From Annona cherimola (taxonomy: Eukaryota > Streptophyta > Magnoliopsida > Magnoliales > Annonaceae): DNA of 64,000 nucleotides. Position 1 is the stretch's first letter, and every line of letters starts with the position of its first letter. Both the position numbers and the translations under genes were made by a program. The stretch lies in NCBI GenBank assembly GCA_030490835.1, contig CM059975.1, positions 3,995,579-4,059,578 of the forward strand, written 5' to 3'. Under the pieces are notes generated by a model, which ran no database searches, was not told where the DNA came from, and worked only from the letters and a program-made list of their open reading frames with translations. Shown piece after piece: positions 22,759 to 34,030 of the stretch.

Positions 22759-23873
22759 CTTCCAGATATCCATGTCCCCATCCTGCATGCCTTCCCACCA
22801 CCCATGCCATCCAATGCCGGCATGAAACAAGGTCTGGCCCGAGCTCTTGCTCACTTCCCACAGCTTGCTGGCAGATTCTCTGCCGACCACCAATGCCGTC
22901 CTTCCATACTCCTTAACGACGCCGGCATCCGATTCGTCGAGGCCCGCGTGAATGTGACGCTGGCTGAGGGACTCCCGCTCGAACCATCGTTGGAGCTCAC
23001 TAGGCTACATCCGCCAACCGATGGGGTCGAAGACCTGTTGCAAATCCAGCTCAACCGTTTCTCTTGCGGCGGCCTCGTCATCGGAACTACGGCTCATCAT
23101 CGCGTGGCTGACGGCCAAGCCATGAACTCCTTCTTTCTTGCATGGGCTAGGCTTGTCCGTGGCCTCGACGTCGACCCACTTCCTTATCACGATCGGGCAG
23201 CCATCTCAGTGCCGAGAAACCCGCCCAGGTCTGAGTTCAACCACCAGGAAGTGGAATTTAGGGAGCTGACTACTACTCTCCCCGGGAACCCGGCCATATC
23301 CAATTCCAGCTTTCCAGCGCTCATAGAGAATCTGGTTGTCCGTTTTTCTGCGGATTTCGTAGCCAAGCTTAAAAAACACGTGATGGGAGCTGGTCTGTTC
23401 TCACATCGCTACAGCACCTTCGAGTGTGTTGTAGTCCACCTGTGGAAGAAGATAACGTTGGTGCGTGGATTACAAGAAGACAAGCTCACCCAACTGAGAG
23501 TGGGGGTGAACGGCCGACCCCGGATGAAGCCGGCGGTCCCCAACATGGTTCTGTGGGCGTACACGAAACTGACGGTGGGGGATTTGGTGCACGGCAGCCA
23601 TGCGTCTGTGGCTAAAGCAATCCATGGAGCGGTGACCCAGATCGACGATGCGTATTTTCAGTCGTTCATCGACTTCGGGGAGCTGCTGGAGAGGGCAGGG
23701 CAAGAGAGAGAGGTGAAGATGGAGATGGCGGCTACCACGCCGATTTTTGGGAATCTTTGTCCAGATCTGGAGGTGGAGAGCTGGCTCAGATTCCAGTTTC
23801 ATGTTCTTGATTTTGGTGGGGGAGAGCCGAGTGATTTCCTGCCGCCCTTCTTGCCCGTGGAGGGCTTCATGAT

Positions 23874-23906
23874 GGAACGCAATCCTATGCATAGGATTGG
23901 GCTCCC
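23874..23906. mobile_element. 33-bp palindromic insertion with 8-bp target duplication
   Basis: GGAACGCAATCCTATGCATA plus a mirrored right half ending GGGCTCCC, flanked by TTCATGAT at 23866-23873 and 23907-23914. Gene 1 has the site once. The two halves match the inverted termini of the foldback MITE family (GCAATTCTATGCAC at 4196; ATAGGATTTCATTCC at 4541), so it looks like an element reduced to little more than its two ends. Confidence 0.85.
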
Positions 23907-24017
23907 TTCATGATCTTGGTGCCTTCATGCAGACAGAAAGGGGGCATCGACGTCTACCTGGGTCTTTCGCCCGATCACGTCGATCATTTCAAACAGATTT
24001 GTCACTCTTTGGACTAA

Positions 24018-25628
24018 AGGAGTGCGTATTCTCGCGTATATAGACGCTTTTATGGCTGCCCGATTAATGAAGATCATCTAATAAATGGTGGAGCTCATGA
24101 TCATGTATTTATTTTTTTTTTTTTCCTTTTTTTCTCAAAAAAAAAAGATAGATGTAATTTGATTTTTCACTGATTTTGAAATAAATATCATTAATATTGT
24201 GGATTTTGAGAATTTATAATCCAATCCATTTAAATGCATTGTAAGTTATTATTCAGGTGGCTCAAAATGTGTTCTCCATAATCATAGAATATAATCTACT
24301 CTATTTAGGAATTTAGAATGGGCAAATCCCCTCAAATTTTAAGATTTTGACATTTGATGAAAAATCCAATCCATTCATTGTATTTAACATCAATTGTTTA
24401 GTTATGAAACCAAGTTTTATCCAAATCCAATATGTGCATAAGCCATATTTGTTAAAAAATAAATATATTTATGTGTAAATTAGGAAAAAAGTTAGATCCA
24501 TTTACGTATGTATTGGAATGTAATAATACTTTACAGAATCATTTATCCATTTAGTAATGATATTTTAAATGATTTAGATGTTGAAAATAAAACTTAAATT
24601 TGATATTTAATATTAAAGCATTTTATTACGTTGATTTTACATGTTCGTAGATGTGATATTAGACAAATGAAAGAGTTTACATAATAATATAAACGATACT
24701 AAATACAATAGATATAGTGAATTTTTATCAACTATTCAAATTTTGAAAATGGAGAAAGCTACATAGGAAGGGAGTTTTATAGAAGCATTCTTGTATTTAG
24801 AATTATTTGTTTTACTAACATTTTAATTTTCATCTAAATTGTATATATATAGGGTCTCTCTTAAAATGGTACTAAAGCAAAGTAATAAAATAATTTGATA
24901 TAAATGAAAATTTTATAGTTATTTTTAAAATGTATAAACTATCTAGCACGTAATTTATACATGAATTATTGACTATATAAAATATTAATATTTTTAAGTA
25001 AATGTAGAGCCTATTTTGAGTCAACTGTACATAACTTGTGATATATTTTTTTTTTTTGATAAAACTTGTGATATATTTAAATGCATTGGATAGTGTGTAT
25101 ATTCCATTGTGTGAAACATTCCAAGGGAACTTACATTTTATGTCATACTTTTTGTAACACAATTTTTTTTGTCAATAAAATTTTTATTTAGTGACATAAA
25201 TAATTGTTGTCGCTAAAAACTAGCTTTTAGCAACAATAACATAATGGATGTTGTAAAAAGTAACATTTTAGAGACAAAAATTGAATATAAAAATCATATT
25301 TTAGCAACAAATTTAAAAAATGTCATAAAAGCCTTTTTGTGATAGGCTTATAGTGATATTATAGTAAAAATTAATGTAAAATTTTGCGTTGCTAAAAGTT
25401 TATTTTCTTATAATGATATTTACGTAATATCTGTTCTGTTTTTTATATAAAAAATATTCAGTCCCTTTAACTAGTGATTGACACATGATGTGTGACAAGG
25501 AGAGTATGTGGAAATTATATAATCTTGGCCATATGTCCTTTTAGATGGATCAACAACTAGACGAGGCTAAAAGAGAAAAATATACCAATATTAATTGAGT
25601 AGCAAGGTTTTCTAAAATTGGTATATGA
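24018..25628. other. 3' flank of BAHD copy 2, duplicate of 11505-13132
   Basis: Follows unit 1 base for base with small differences: shortened (TA)n, an extra T-run near 25050, TAGCAACAA-type motifs again at 25200-25400. No gene. Confidence 0.6.
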
Positions 25629-25973
25629 TTGAATGCACCTAGATACACTTGGCTTCGGTGCACCGAGTCCAAATAATCTATTTTTAATATTTGTTGAATT
25701 TTTTTTATAAAACTATTAATCTAATTATTTTTAATCTATAAACTAATTTTTATCATTTTGGAGACTTATAGATATTTTTATTTTTGAAAAATAGAGCTAT
25801 TTTGGTCATTTAAACATGACTAAAATATCCCTTTTTTGAAAAATCAAAAAAATCTACAAGTTTCCAAAAATAGTAAAACTTAATGCATATGCTAAATATA
25901 TTCATATGAACAACTTTATAAAAAAAATTTAAATTAAAATATTAGTTTTACACCCGAGTGTATAGGATCCGAG
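25629..25973. mobile_element. foldback MITE, unit 2 copy
   Basis: Duplicate of 13133-13472. Ends GAATGCACCTAGATACAC and ACACCCGAGTGTATAGGATC, with the same palindromic interior. Confidence 0.65.
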
Positions 25974-26384
25974 CCCTTCTAAATTAAGCCATGCATGCAA
26001 GGGGGTTCGGCCGTCCCGTCATATAATAAAAACAAAGTAACAAATAGATGACTTAATTTATGGTATCCTCCTTAAAATGTATACAATAGGGGAGGTGAAT
26101 GTTGTTCGAACCCAATAAACCATTTTAGCAAATACTAATTTAGGTAGCATACATGTAGCAACAACACCTACAAGAGAAGTTGCTTTTGGCAACATGAATT
26201 TTTGTTCGAAGTGCACATGTTGTAACAAAGGATTTAGCAATATTTTGTTCTGTCAAAAAATTTGGATGCTGTGGGCCTGTCACAAAAAGTATTTGTGACA
26301 GAAGTAGCTTTTTGTCACTAAGTGCATTCGTTTAGCAACATAAAAAAATCGATCACGGAATGAATGCTTTAATGAAAATAAAAT

Positions 26385-26799
26385 ATGGTTCTGTGGGCGT
26401 ACACGAAACTGACGGTGGGGGATTTGGTGCACGGCAGCCATGCGTGCGTGGCTAAAGCAATCCATGGAGCTGTGACCCAGATCGACGATGCGTATGTGCA
26501 GTCGTTTATCGACTTCGGGGAGCTGTTGGAGAGGGCAGGACGAGAGGGAGAGGTGGAGATGGAGGCTACCGCGCCGATTGTTGGGAATCTTTGCCCGGAT
26601 CTGGAGGCTCAGATTCCAGTTTCATGATCTTGACTTTGGTGGGGGTGGGCCGTGTGAATTTCTGCCGCCCTGCTTGCCTGTCGAGGGCTTCCCGAACTTG
26701 GTGCCTTCATGCAGACAGAAAGGGCACATCGACGTCTACTCGGGTCTTTCGCCCGACCACGTTGATCATTTCAAAGAGATTTGCCACTCCTTGGATTAA
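26385..26799 (+). pseudogene. truncated BAHD acyltransferase, unit 2
   Basis: Almost identical to 13887-14301, with the same start at MVLWAYTKLT, the same 11-bp deletion and the same frameshift after CPDLEAQIPVS. The shared lesions show the fragment was already dead when the block was duplicated. One visible amino-acid change is Q to R in ERAG(Q/R)EGEV. Confidence 0.92.
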
Positions 26800-27460
26800 A
26801 GGAGTCTGTATTCTTGCTGATATATATGCTTTTGTGGTTTCTCGATATATAACAATAGCAAAAATTAAATAAACATTATCTAATAAATGGTGGTGCTCAT
26901 GATCATGCATTTGGTTTTCATTTATGGTCATTTAAGGACGCATGTAATTTTTTATCAATAAAAAAGATAGGTCTACTTCTATTTTTCACTGATTTTGCAA
27001 TAAATATCATTATTGACGATTTTGAGAACTTATATGCATATATATTGCGTTGACGAAAATATTTAAGTAATTTGTTTAACAACGAGCAGAAATTTTTTTG
27101 CGGAACAAATATTATCTAAATATTTTTCACGATGGAATATATATGTATCAAAGTTCTCAAAATCCGTAATAATGATGTTTATTGCAAAATCAGTAAAAAA
27201 TCAAATTACACCCATCTTCTTCAGAAAAAAAAAAATGAGCTGATCAACGCATATAATTTATTAACATATGCGAGAGTATGTATAATAACCATAAATATAT
27301 ATCTATATAATATAATTTATTAACATTAATGGTGAGCATTGACGAGCAACATCGCGCTTTTTTTAAAGAATGCGGGACCAATGAGAAAACATAGAAAGAA
27401 AGAAACGAAGGCTATCGAATTAAGATTTACCAAAAATCCTCAGAGATTTTCAGATTTGAT

Positions 27461-28380
27461 ATAGTAAATCTTTCCGCAGGTACACCAATTAGGTAAGTAG
27501 AAATTTATATGTTTAATTATTGAGGAATAGATAAGAATTTTAAGTTTTTATAATTCATTCACTTTTTTTTCCAAACTCTATAAATTCGCTAGATTTATAA
27601 AATACATAGGTTTTTTCATAAAAAAAAAAACTTATCTAAATTTTTTGAGTCAGCGGCTAACCTTTTTCGTGCAAATCCTTACTTTTTCTCCGGGCTTAAA
27701 TGGTGGTGTCCAATCAGAATGAGTTCGATAGCAATGTATGTGGTTGTTGGCAGTAGCCCCATAACAAAAGTTGGTCTATTTTTTCTATGCAGGGTTATTT
27801 ACAAATATGCTACCTCAAAAGTAAAATAATTACATCTATTTCACTTATTTCTTTTATTTTATGCATTGATGCTAATGATTTTTAAAAAGTTTACATCCAT
27901 GCTAACTCCCTTAGATATTACCTAACGGTTGATAAATATCTTTTGAAGAGGAGATTCTTGAGTTTACAGTAGAGTAGGCTCAACTATTGGGTCTATTCAT
28001 GAGAGATATAAGTTCAAGGAGTCAACTTAAGAGATATTTAACAGGGGAGTTGAAAGATGTAATCTCCGTTAAAATTCGTTGGCAAGGATGTAGGATAATA
28101 TATATATTGTTACATTAATGGTGAGCAGAGTAACAACGCGCTTTTTTTAAGAACGCAGGAGCAATGAAAAAACACAGAAGGAAAGAAATGAAGGCTATCG
28201 AATTGTAATTTACAAGAAATCTTCATAGATTTTCATATATGATACAGTAAATCCCTCAGTAGGTACGCCAATTTGGTAAGTGAAAATTTATATGTTTAAT
28301 TGGTTATGAATAAATGAAAAATTTTAATTTTTATAATTCATTTACTTTTTTCCCAAACTATATAAATTTGTTAAATTTAC
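27461..28380. repeat. partial third duplication unit lacking the BAHD genes
   Basis: 27640-28107 matches 9480-9945 of unit 1 (for example CTCCGGGCTTAAATGGTGGT). It then jumps at ATTGTTAC directly to sequence matching the end of a unit (28113-28380 resembles 27316-27600, for example GCGCTTTTTTTAA). Everything between, including both BAHD sequences, is missing, consistent with a deletion or unequal crossing-over product. Confidence 0.75.
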
Positions 28381-28893
28381 TAAAAGAAAGGCATCGATGA
28401 ATCTATATTAAATAAAGAACCAGTATCTTAAGGAAAAATTTGAGCTTGTTTGGGTAGTTTCCGCAATTGCCAATCAACAATTAACAAAATAGCAAATAGA
28501 TAAAGGGAGAGGAAAAAGTGACCGTAGCAATTTTGACTTTGATGGATATTTTACAGAAAACCTCATGAATTTATGATTTTGCAAAAAGGTACCTATTTTG
28601 AAGAAATTATAGAAAAATCCAAATATTGCTAGAATATTTATAGGAGATACTTTTAAAAAGACTATTACACAATATCCTCTTGACTTGTGAAGTAATTTCA
28701 TAAGAAAATTTTTATAAAAATTACAAAAAAGCCCCTTTCGAATGAAATAGTTTGAAAAAATGCCCGATATTAATTAGAAATTCACAAAATAAATAGAGAA
28801 ATATACTTTTGACCATATAAATTTATGAGATATTTTGGAGAGGTCATAAATGAAAATTTAAATAATATTTATAACAAATAATAAGGTGGTGCC
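28381..28893. other. AT-rich intergenic DNA, no gene seen
   Basis: No recognisable element. It includes the left target duplication GTGGTGCC (28886-28893) of the next hAT element. Confidence 0.5.
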
Positions 28894-30515
28894 TAGGGGT
28901 GCAACTTGGGCCGGGTTCAACCCGAACCCGGCCCGCCGAACCCGGTCAGAAGCAGTGTTAAAACTCACCTTTTTACAGCCCGAACCCGATTTCTGAGCCC
29001 GAACCCGGACCGAATTCTAACAGATCTCGGTTTCGGGTTCAGGCGATCCCGAACCCTGCAAGCCCGAAATTCTATTTACATAATATATATTTATTATTAT
29101 TATAATAATATATCAATATCCCATATCTATTCATTTCAGCGCAGGTGTCAGAGGATAGCCTTCTTCGGTGTCAGAGTATAGCTGTCTTCGGCTTTTCAAT
29201 TTTGACTTCTGCTTCAATTTTGACTTTCACCGTTTGAGTTTGCCCGCCCTTTCCAAGCTTCCAGCTTTGCGCCTTTCTTCCAGCTTTCTTCCCGCTCGGA
29301 GACTCGGCCCCTCGGAAGCGCGAAATCCAGTCTACGGAACCCGTGATCCCGTCGCGCGTGCGATCCCGATTCCCGTCCGAAGAGGCGAAGACCGATCCCT
29401 CCAATAGTTCAGCCTTTCTTCTCCGGCACGCCTCTACCGAGTTTTCCCTGCATCCCGTCGTCTGGCCTGTCCCTGACGTCAGCAGCTCTAGCAGCACCAC
29501 GCCACCACCGCAGCACTTAATCCTGCCGGAAATCGATCTCCTGCAGCCCGCTGCGACGTCCTCCAGCAGCACCACCCCGGCATGTGACAGAGCAGCCCCG
29601 GACGAGCTAGCCTTGAAAGCCCGAAATCCGACACCTTAGTCCTTTGCGTTAAGCGGCTTGAGCTACCTTAGTCCACCACCGGTAATATATAAATTAATAG
29701 TACTATGATTAATTATTGAAAGCTAGTTCAATGAAAACCCTATTTGAAAATTAGAGCAGAAAAAAGGAGAAAAATGTATGTAATGTGATTATATATAGGT
29801 AGAATGAATTTTTAGAAATAAACAAATGAAAACAGTATTAATTATCTGAGAATTAAATGGTAAAAATAAAATAAAAAACAAAATGGACTGATATTCAGAA
29901 ATATTTATTTTTACTCAGCATGCAGAATCATTCAAATTTCAAACAGTGTAAATGGTTATTTCATTTGAACAAGTATTTCTATAGTTTGAATGCTTGCATT
30001 CAAATATTTTTGCTATTCCAAAAAATTATTTTATTTGTTTGTATTTATGTTAGTTGTTGATAACTTGATACGCATTGGTTAATATTTTGATTTTTGAATT
30101 AGTTTGTTATTGCTCTGAAACGGACAATTTCTAATTATTTTTATATATTATAAAAAAGTGATATTCATGTGATCAAATCAATATGGATAGTTCAAGTAAC
30201 ATGCCAGACAAGATTAACGATCCGGAAATCAACAGTGAGCAAATAAAAAATTATTTTTTATTAATAATAAATTATTTTTAAAACTTTTTTATACAATAGG
30301 TTTGTGATAAAAATTATATATATGATGAGTAACAAAGATATATTAATAGAAAAATGTCAACCCGAAACTCAACCCGAGCCCGAATTTCAAAAATAGGGTT
30401 AGGGTTGAGGTTTACAAATAGGATTAGGGTTAGGGTTAGGGTTGACGTTTTACAAATAGAGTTAGGGTTAGGGTTGAGGTGAACCCGAGTTTCATGAGCC
30501 CGAGTTGCACCCCTA
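28894..30515 (+). mobile_element. Ds-like internally deleted hAT element, 1622 bp
   Basis: Ends TAGGGGTGCAACTTGGGCC and GAGTTGCACCCCTA, flanked by the perfect 8-bp duplication GTGGTGCC (28886-28893 and 30516-30523). Inside are inverted CCCGAACCCG subterminal motifs, a GC-rich block at 29140-29690 that looks like an untranslated leader exon ending at a GT donor-like CCGGTAATAT, and an AT-rich intron-like stretch. A start codon at 30183 follows, opening a frame that soon ends. The right subterminal region carries GGGTTA repeats (30425-30475). It reads as an autonomous hAT with the transposase deleted. The open frames in the GC-rich block lack known similarity. A shorter relative is at 43905-44898. 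Confidence 0.92.
30183..30299 (+). pseudogene. possible transposase N-terminus left inside the hAT element
   Basis: A frame starting MDSSSNMPDKINDPEINSEQ runs into AT-rich sequence shared with the smaller relative near 44640, and stops at 30299. The acidic, serine-rich start and its position right after an intron-like stretch fit the start of an hAT transposase before an internal deletion. No BED finger or hAT dimerisation domain remains. Low confidence, because the start is too short for firm recognition. Confidence 0.4.
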
Positions 30516-30523
30516 GTGGTGCC

Positions 30524-31529
30524 CATGGCTCGTCAGGTGGTGCCCACCGGCCACCGCCGCTTGCCAATGAAGTCCTCGAACCTGGAGCGTGTCAGCCCGT
30601 GGCTCGATCGGAACATGGTTTCCGATGTGGCGTGAGACGTACGTGACGAAGACCATCGATGGACGATGGCAATCAAAACTCCAGATGGCAGGAGAGAAAT
30701 GCTACTGTTAAAGAGAACGGTGACACACCCCTTTCCAATAGCAAGATCTCTCTCCCATTCCGCAGCACCCCCTTTTGATGACAACGTACCAGTTCCACAA
30801 TAAACGATCCCACAGCAGAAGTCCCCCATTAGCATTTAAGAAGGGAATGGCATGGCCGATTATTCAGATAAAACAACATGTAACGGAAGATCATAATACA
30901 TTTATGGTGGGTGGAAAGTGATAAAATTTTAATTTGAGTAGTTTTGTGCAAAAGTTTTTACAACCAAAGAAATTATGTAATGTGATAAAAATAATCATAA
31001 TGGTTAAAGAAAATAAAGTTAAAATAGATAAATTAACTGTATGATTATTTACATAGAAATGATTAAAAAGTATGATAGTTGTATACAAAAATATTAATAA
31101 TTAATTAAAAAACACAGTTATAAAAAGTAAAATACTTTAGTTTGAGAACTTCGAATCTAACTAAGCATGCCATTAAAAAAATTTTGGATGCTCTAGAATA
31201 ACTAGTGACTATGTCTTTCTATATAAAAGAATTTAGTATACTCTTATTTATAATCTTTTCTTTATAACATAACCTCTTGTTTTTTAGAATTGAGCTCCTT
31301 AGTATTCGAATTAACAAGTATTGGTACTCTTAGTCAACAGATGTTAATACTCTTACTTATTACTTTGTATTAAACCGAGTAAGAAAATATTAAAATTAAT
31401 ACACATAAATGGAAGGATCTTTAGATTTAAGTCAGTAAACCAGTTGTATAAAAAATACTCACAACTCTAATAAAATTAAATTACTTTTTAATTAGTTATG
31501 ATTAACAGACAATAAAAAAAGAGGAGTCT
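30524..31529. other. intergenic DNA, no gene seen
   Basis: 30524-30840 is less AT-rich and has a 100-codon minus-strand frame without recognisable similarity. It could be a promoter or exon remnant interrupted by the hAT element, since the GTGGTGCCCA site lies at its edge. The rest is AT-rich. Confidence 0.4.
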
Positions 31530-31985
31530 AGTACCTCACTAATGCGAAAATAGAGATTCATGGAATCCACATCATAATATATTTTAGACTAAAATAAAAT
31601 ATTCATTTATTTTTAGAATTAGTTATATTTTTAAAAATTTTCTTCATAAACGTGTTTACCTAAGTATATTCAATTTATATACAAAATTTTGTCATTTATA
31701 ATATTTTTACAAACTTATTTTTATTTTTTAAAATTAAGTTTTTCAGAGGTGAAAAATTACTTAAATATCATTGAAATTAATGATTTTAAAAAATCAAAAA
31801 TAAATGTGTAAAAATATTATTAAACGGAAAAATCTTATATATAGATTGAATACACCTAGCAAAACATATTTACGAAAAAATAAAAATAAAACTAATTGCA
31901 AAAATAAATAAATATTATATTTTAGCCTAAAATACATTATTACGTATATAATTACGCTCGAAAATTCATCTCGTCAGTGTACATC
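31530..31985. mobile_element. foldback element
   Basis: Mirrored arms: ATAATATATTTTAGACTAAA on the left, and TTAGCCTAAAATACATTATT on the right; inside, ATATTCAATTTATATACAAA against TATATAGATTGAATACACC. Non-coding, same architecture as the other foldbacks. Ends not precisely placed. Confidence 0.5.
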
Positions 31986-33719
31986 ATAGAAAAAAGTGCC
32001 AAAATAATTTTAAAAAAAAATTACCCTCGCACGGACTCGTTGACATCTTCGGTAGTATAGTTTATTCATTAACAATAGATTCAGATAAGCTTAGGTTGAT
32101 ATGATATCCAAAATCTAAATCCTTGTAAGAGAAGTTTTTCAGATCCTGTTTGTAACTTGGAATCGTCTTTTACCTGTAGATGGATGCTCCTATCCAGTCA
32201 AATAATTCTGATCCTATCCTATAGATGGATGGACAAAAACGAGAGGAAGGGCAAGGCAATTATTGCAGAGCTTCTTCGGGTTGGCTTTTACTTGCGCCCC
32301 CACCACCACCTTTGCACTCTGCAGAGCATTAATGCTCTCCATGTTTGCTCTCGCCCCGGCAATCCAGACCCGTGCTTTTTCCCCCATGAGTCCGTAGCTA
32401 GCTCGGCAGAGAAAACTCGAGCGTAGCAGCCTAGTTTTGAAGATTTGTGGCCCACCATCCCTTATGCATAGTTAAAAGTACATTCTAGCCTTGCCCGTGG
32501 CTTCACCAAGTGAAGATGTTTCCTAAAGAAAGTACAATTTTCCCATATCCAACATTAACAGTGGAATCTTTAAGCCTTCGTGGTAACTAATAAGATATTC
32601 TCTTTTACTGCTTTCTTCAGAGAGTTGGTGTTTATGTGAGAAGAATCTACGCGGCCATCAGTACGTCTGTCTATTTATTGGCTGTCCAAAATACATTTTT
32701 ATTTTTATTATTTTATAAATATATAAGCCCTATCTAGATTTTGCTCTATGTAAAATTTGATATTTTTATTTATTTAAATGTTTTGAATTTTTGGAAATTA
32801 ACAAAATGGGTATGACAATTTCATCGATTTTCAAAAACCCAAACCAATTCAAAAGTTGACAAATTTTATACATGGCAATGTCTAGATAGGGTTTATGAAT
32901 TTATAAATAAAGCAATTAATTTTAAAAAAATTTGGGCTACTCATAAATCGAACCATATTTCCATAAAAGCTCTTATGCATTTCGTTATCAATTAAAAGAG
33001 AGTAACGGAAGGAAACAAAGGCAAAAGCTTTCGCATGTCTTTTGCATATTTGGGATTTAATTACAACCTTTCTTTATTTCTTTATATATATTTAACGAAA
33101 CAAGCCCTCTTCCGATCAGCCCGCCCAACCTTGTAAAGATAAGTCGAGTTATATAATGATAATATTATTAACAATAATGAGTTTTGGGGTCCCCACGTTG
33201 AATTTAAAATCCCCCAAACCAGTCAACTCATAACTCTAATTTAAGTTATGATAATCCTCGCAAAATGATGATTAGACCCAACACACGTTGCAGGGAAAAG
33301 GGGATTACTATATAAGTGCTTCAAAGTGGCTCAAACAGAAATGGCGCTTCATGAATGGTTCAGAGCCATGCGGAGGGTAGTCTTAGATTTGGTGTTGTTC
33401 TATTCTGTAAAAAGCATCAACTGGCATTCCCTCTCCTTGCATCTCGTATATGATGCTTTCCTTGTAAATCACTCAATCGGCCAGCCAAGGCCAATGGCGT
33501 TGGTTGGATTTTAGATCACGTTCGGAGACATGGCAGTGCACGTGCAGAGCAAGAGCGAGGTGGCATGTCTATACACGCATGGGACCCAGCTGGGGAGATG
33601 ATTCGTATTTCCACAAGGCTGCGAAGGTGGCATGTCTATTTCAAAACTACTCTAATAGAAAAAAGTAATGCGCTTCCTTTAACGTGTTAATATGAATTAA
33701 GGAAGGCGTATGGTCGCAA
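31986..33719. other. intergenic DNA with a foldback at about 32690-32940
   Basis: The 89-codon frame at 32157 and the 62-codon frame at 33326 have no recognisable similarity and are not called genes. 32690-32940 has mirrored arms (AAGCCCTATCTAGATTTTG against TGTCTAGATAGGGTTTATG), another foldback element. Confidence 0.45.
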
Positions 33720-34030
33720 ACCAAAAACATTATTTTTTATTTTTATTTTTTAGAATTTTTTTTTATAAAAACTGTATGTTAATCTAGGTGTATTTAATAT
33801 ATAAATTAAGTTTTATTATTTTTAAAAAAATTTATATGTTTATTTTGCATTTTTAAATATAGAAGTTTTTTAATAATTTTCAACCTTTTAAAATGATATA
33901 TTTTTATGTTTAAAAATTCAAAATAAATATATAAATATTTTTAAAAATGGTAAAATTTTGATTTTTAAATTAAATAATCTAGATTAACAATTTTATAAAA
34001 AAATTTAAAAATTTAGAACTATATCTTTGG
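33720..34030. mobile_element. foldback MITE
   Basis: Long imperfect palindrome centred near 33880; left arm contains ATGTTAATCTAGGTGTATTT, right arm AATAATCTAGATTAACAATT. Family-typical AAAAATGGTAAAATTTTG is present. Degenerate ends. Confidence 0.6.

Larger units (their letters stand above)
22114..24017 (+). pseudogene. BAHD acyltransferase copy 2, broken by two hAT insertions
   Basis: Nearly identical to the intact gene at 10167. The first 37 codons are followed by a 532-bp hAT MITE (22227-22758). Insert plus 8-bp duplication is 540 bp, a multiple of three, but the MITE brings in-frame stops, the first ending at 22314. The body resumes with HRVAD intact. Fifteen base pairs are deleted in frame near 23540, removing MEFFG (residues 297-301 of gene 1). 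A 33-bp insertion at 23874-23906 plus its 8-bp duplication adds 41 bp and shifts the frame after VEGFM, so the last 34 residues are replaced by a short wrong tail ending at 23913. A 369-residue frame from 22804 lacks the N-terminus. It could only be functional if the MITE were spliced out, and the C-terminus would still be lost. Confidence 0.93.
14968..27461. repeat. Segmental duplication, unit 2
   Basis: Second copy of 5474-14967, grown to about 12.5 kb. The largest gains are hAT elements of 1217, 586 and 532 bp, and about 970 bp near 17847-18815 that unit 1 seems to have deleted. Unit 2 lost the equivalent of 9420-9940, replaced by a partial foldback element at 21703-21888. Many single-base differences separate the units, so the duplication is not recent. 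Confidence 0.92.

Noticed and set aside
29168..29639. Genes in the GC-rich block of the hAT element
   Set aside because: Several overlapping frames on both strands, none with recognisable similarity. The position fits an untranslated leader exon of the parent transposon.
30420..30480. Interstitial telomere repeat
   Set aside because: The GGGTTA runs lie within the right end of an hAT element with a perfect target duplication, and recur in its relative at 44775-44860, so they belong to the transposon.
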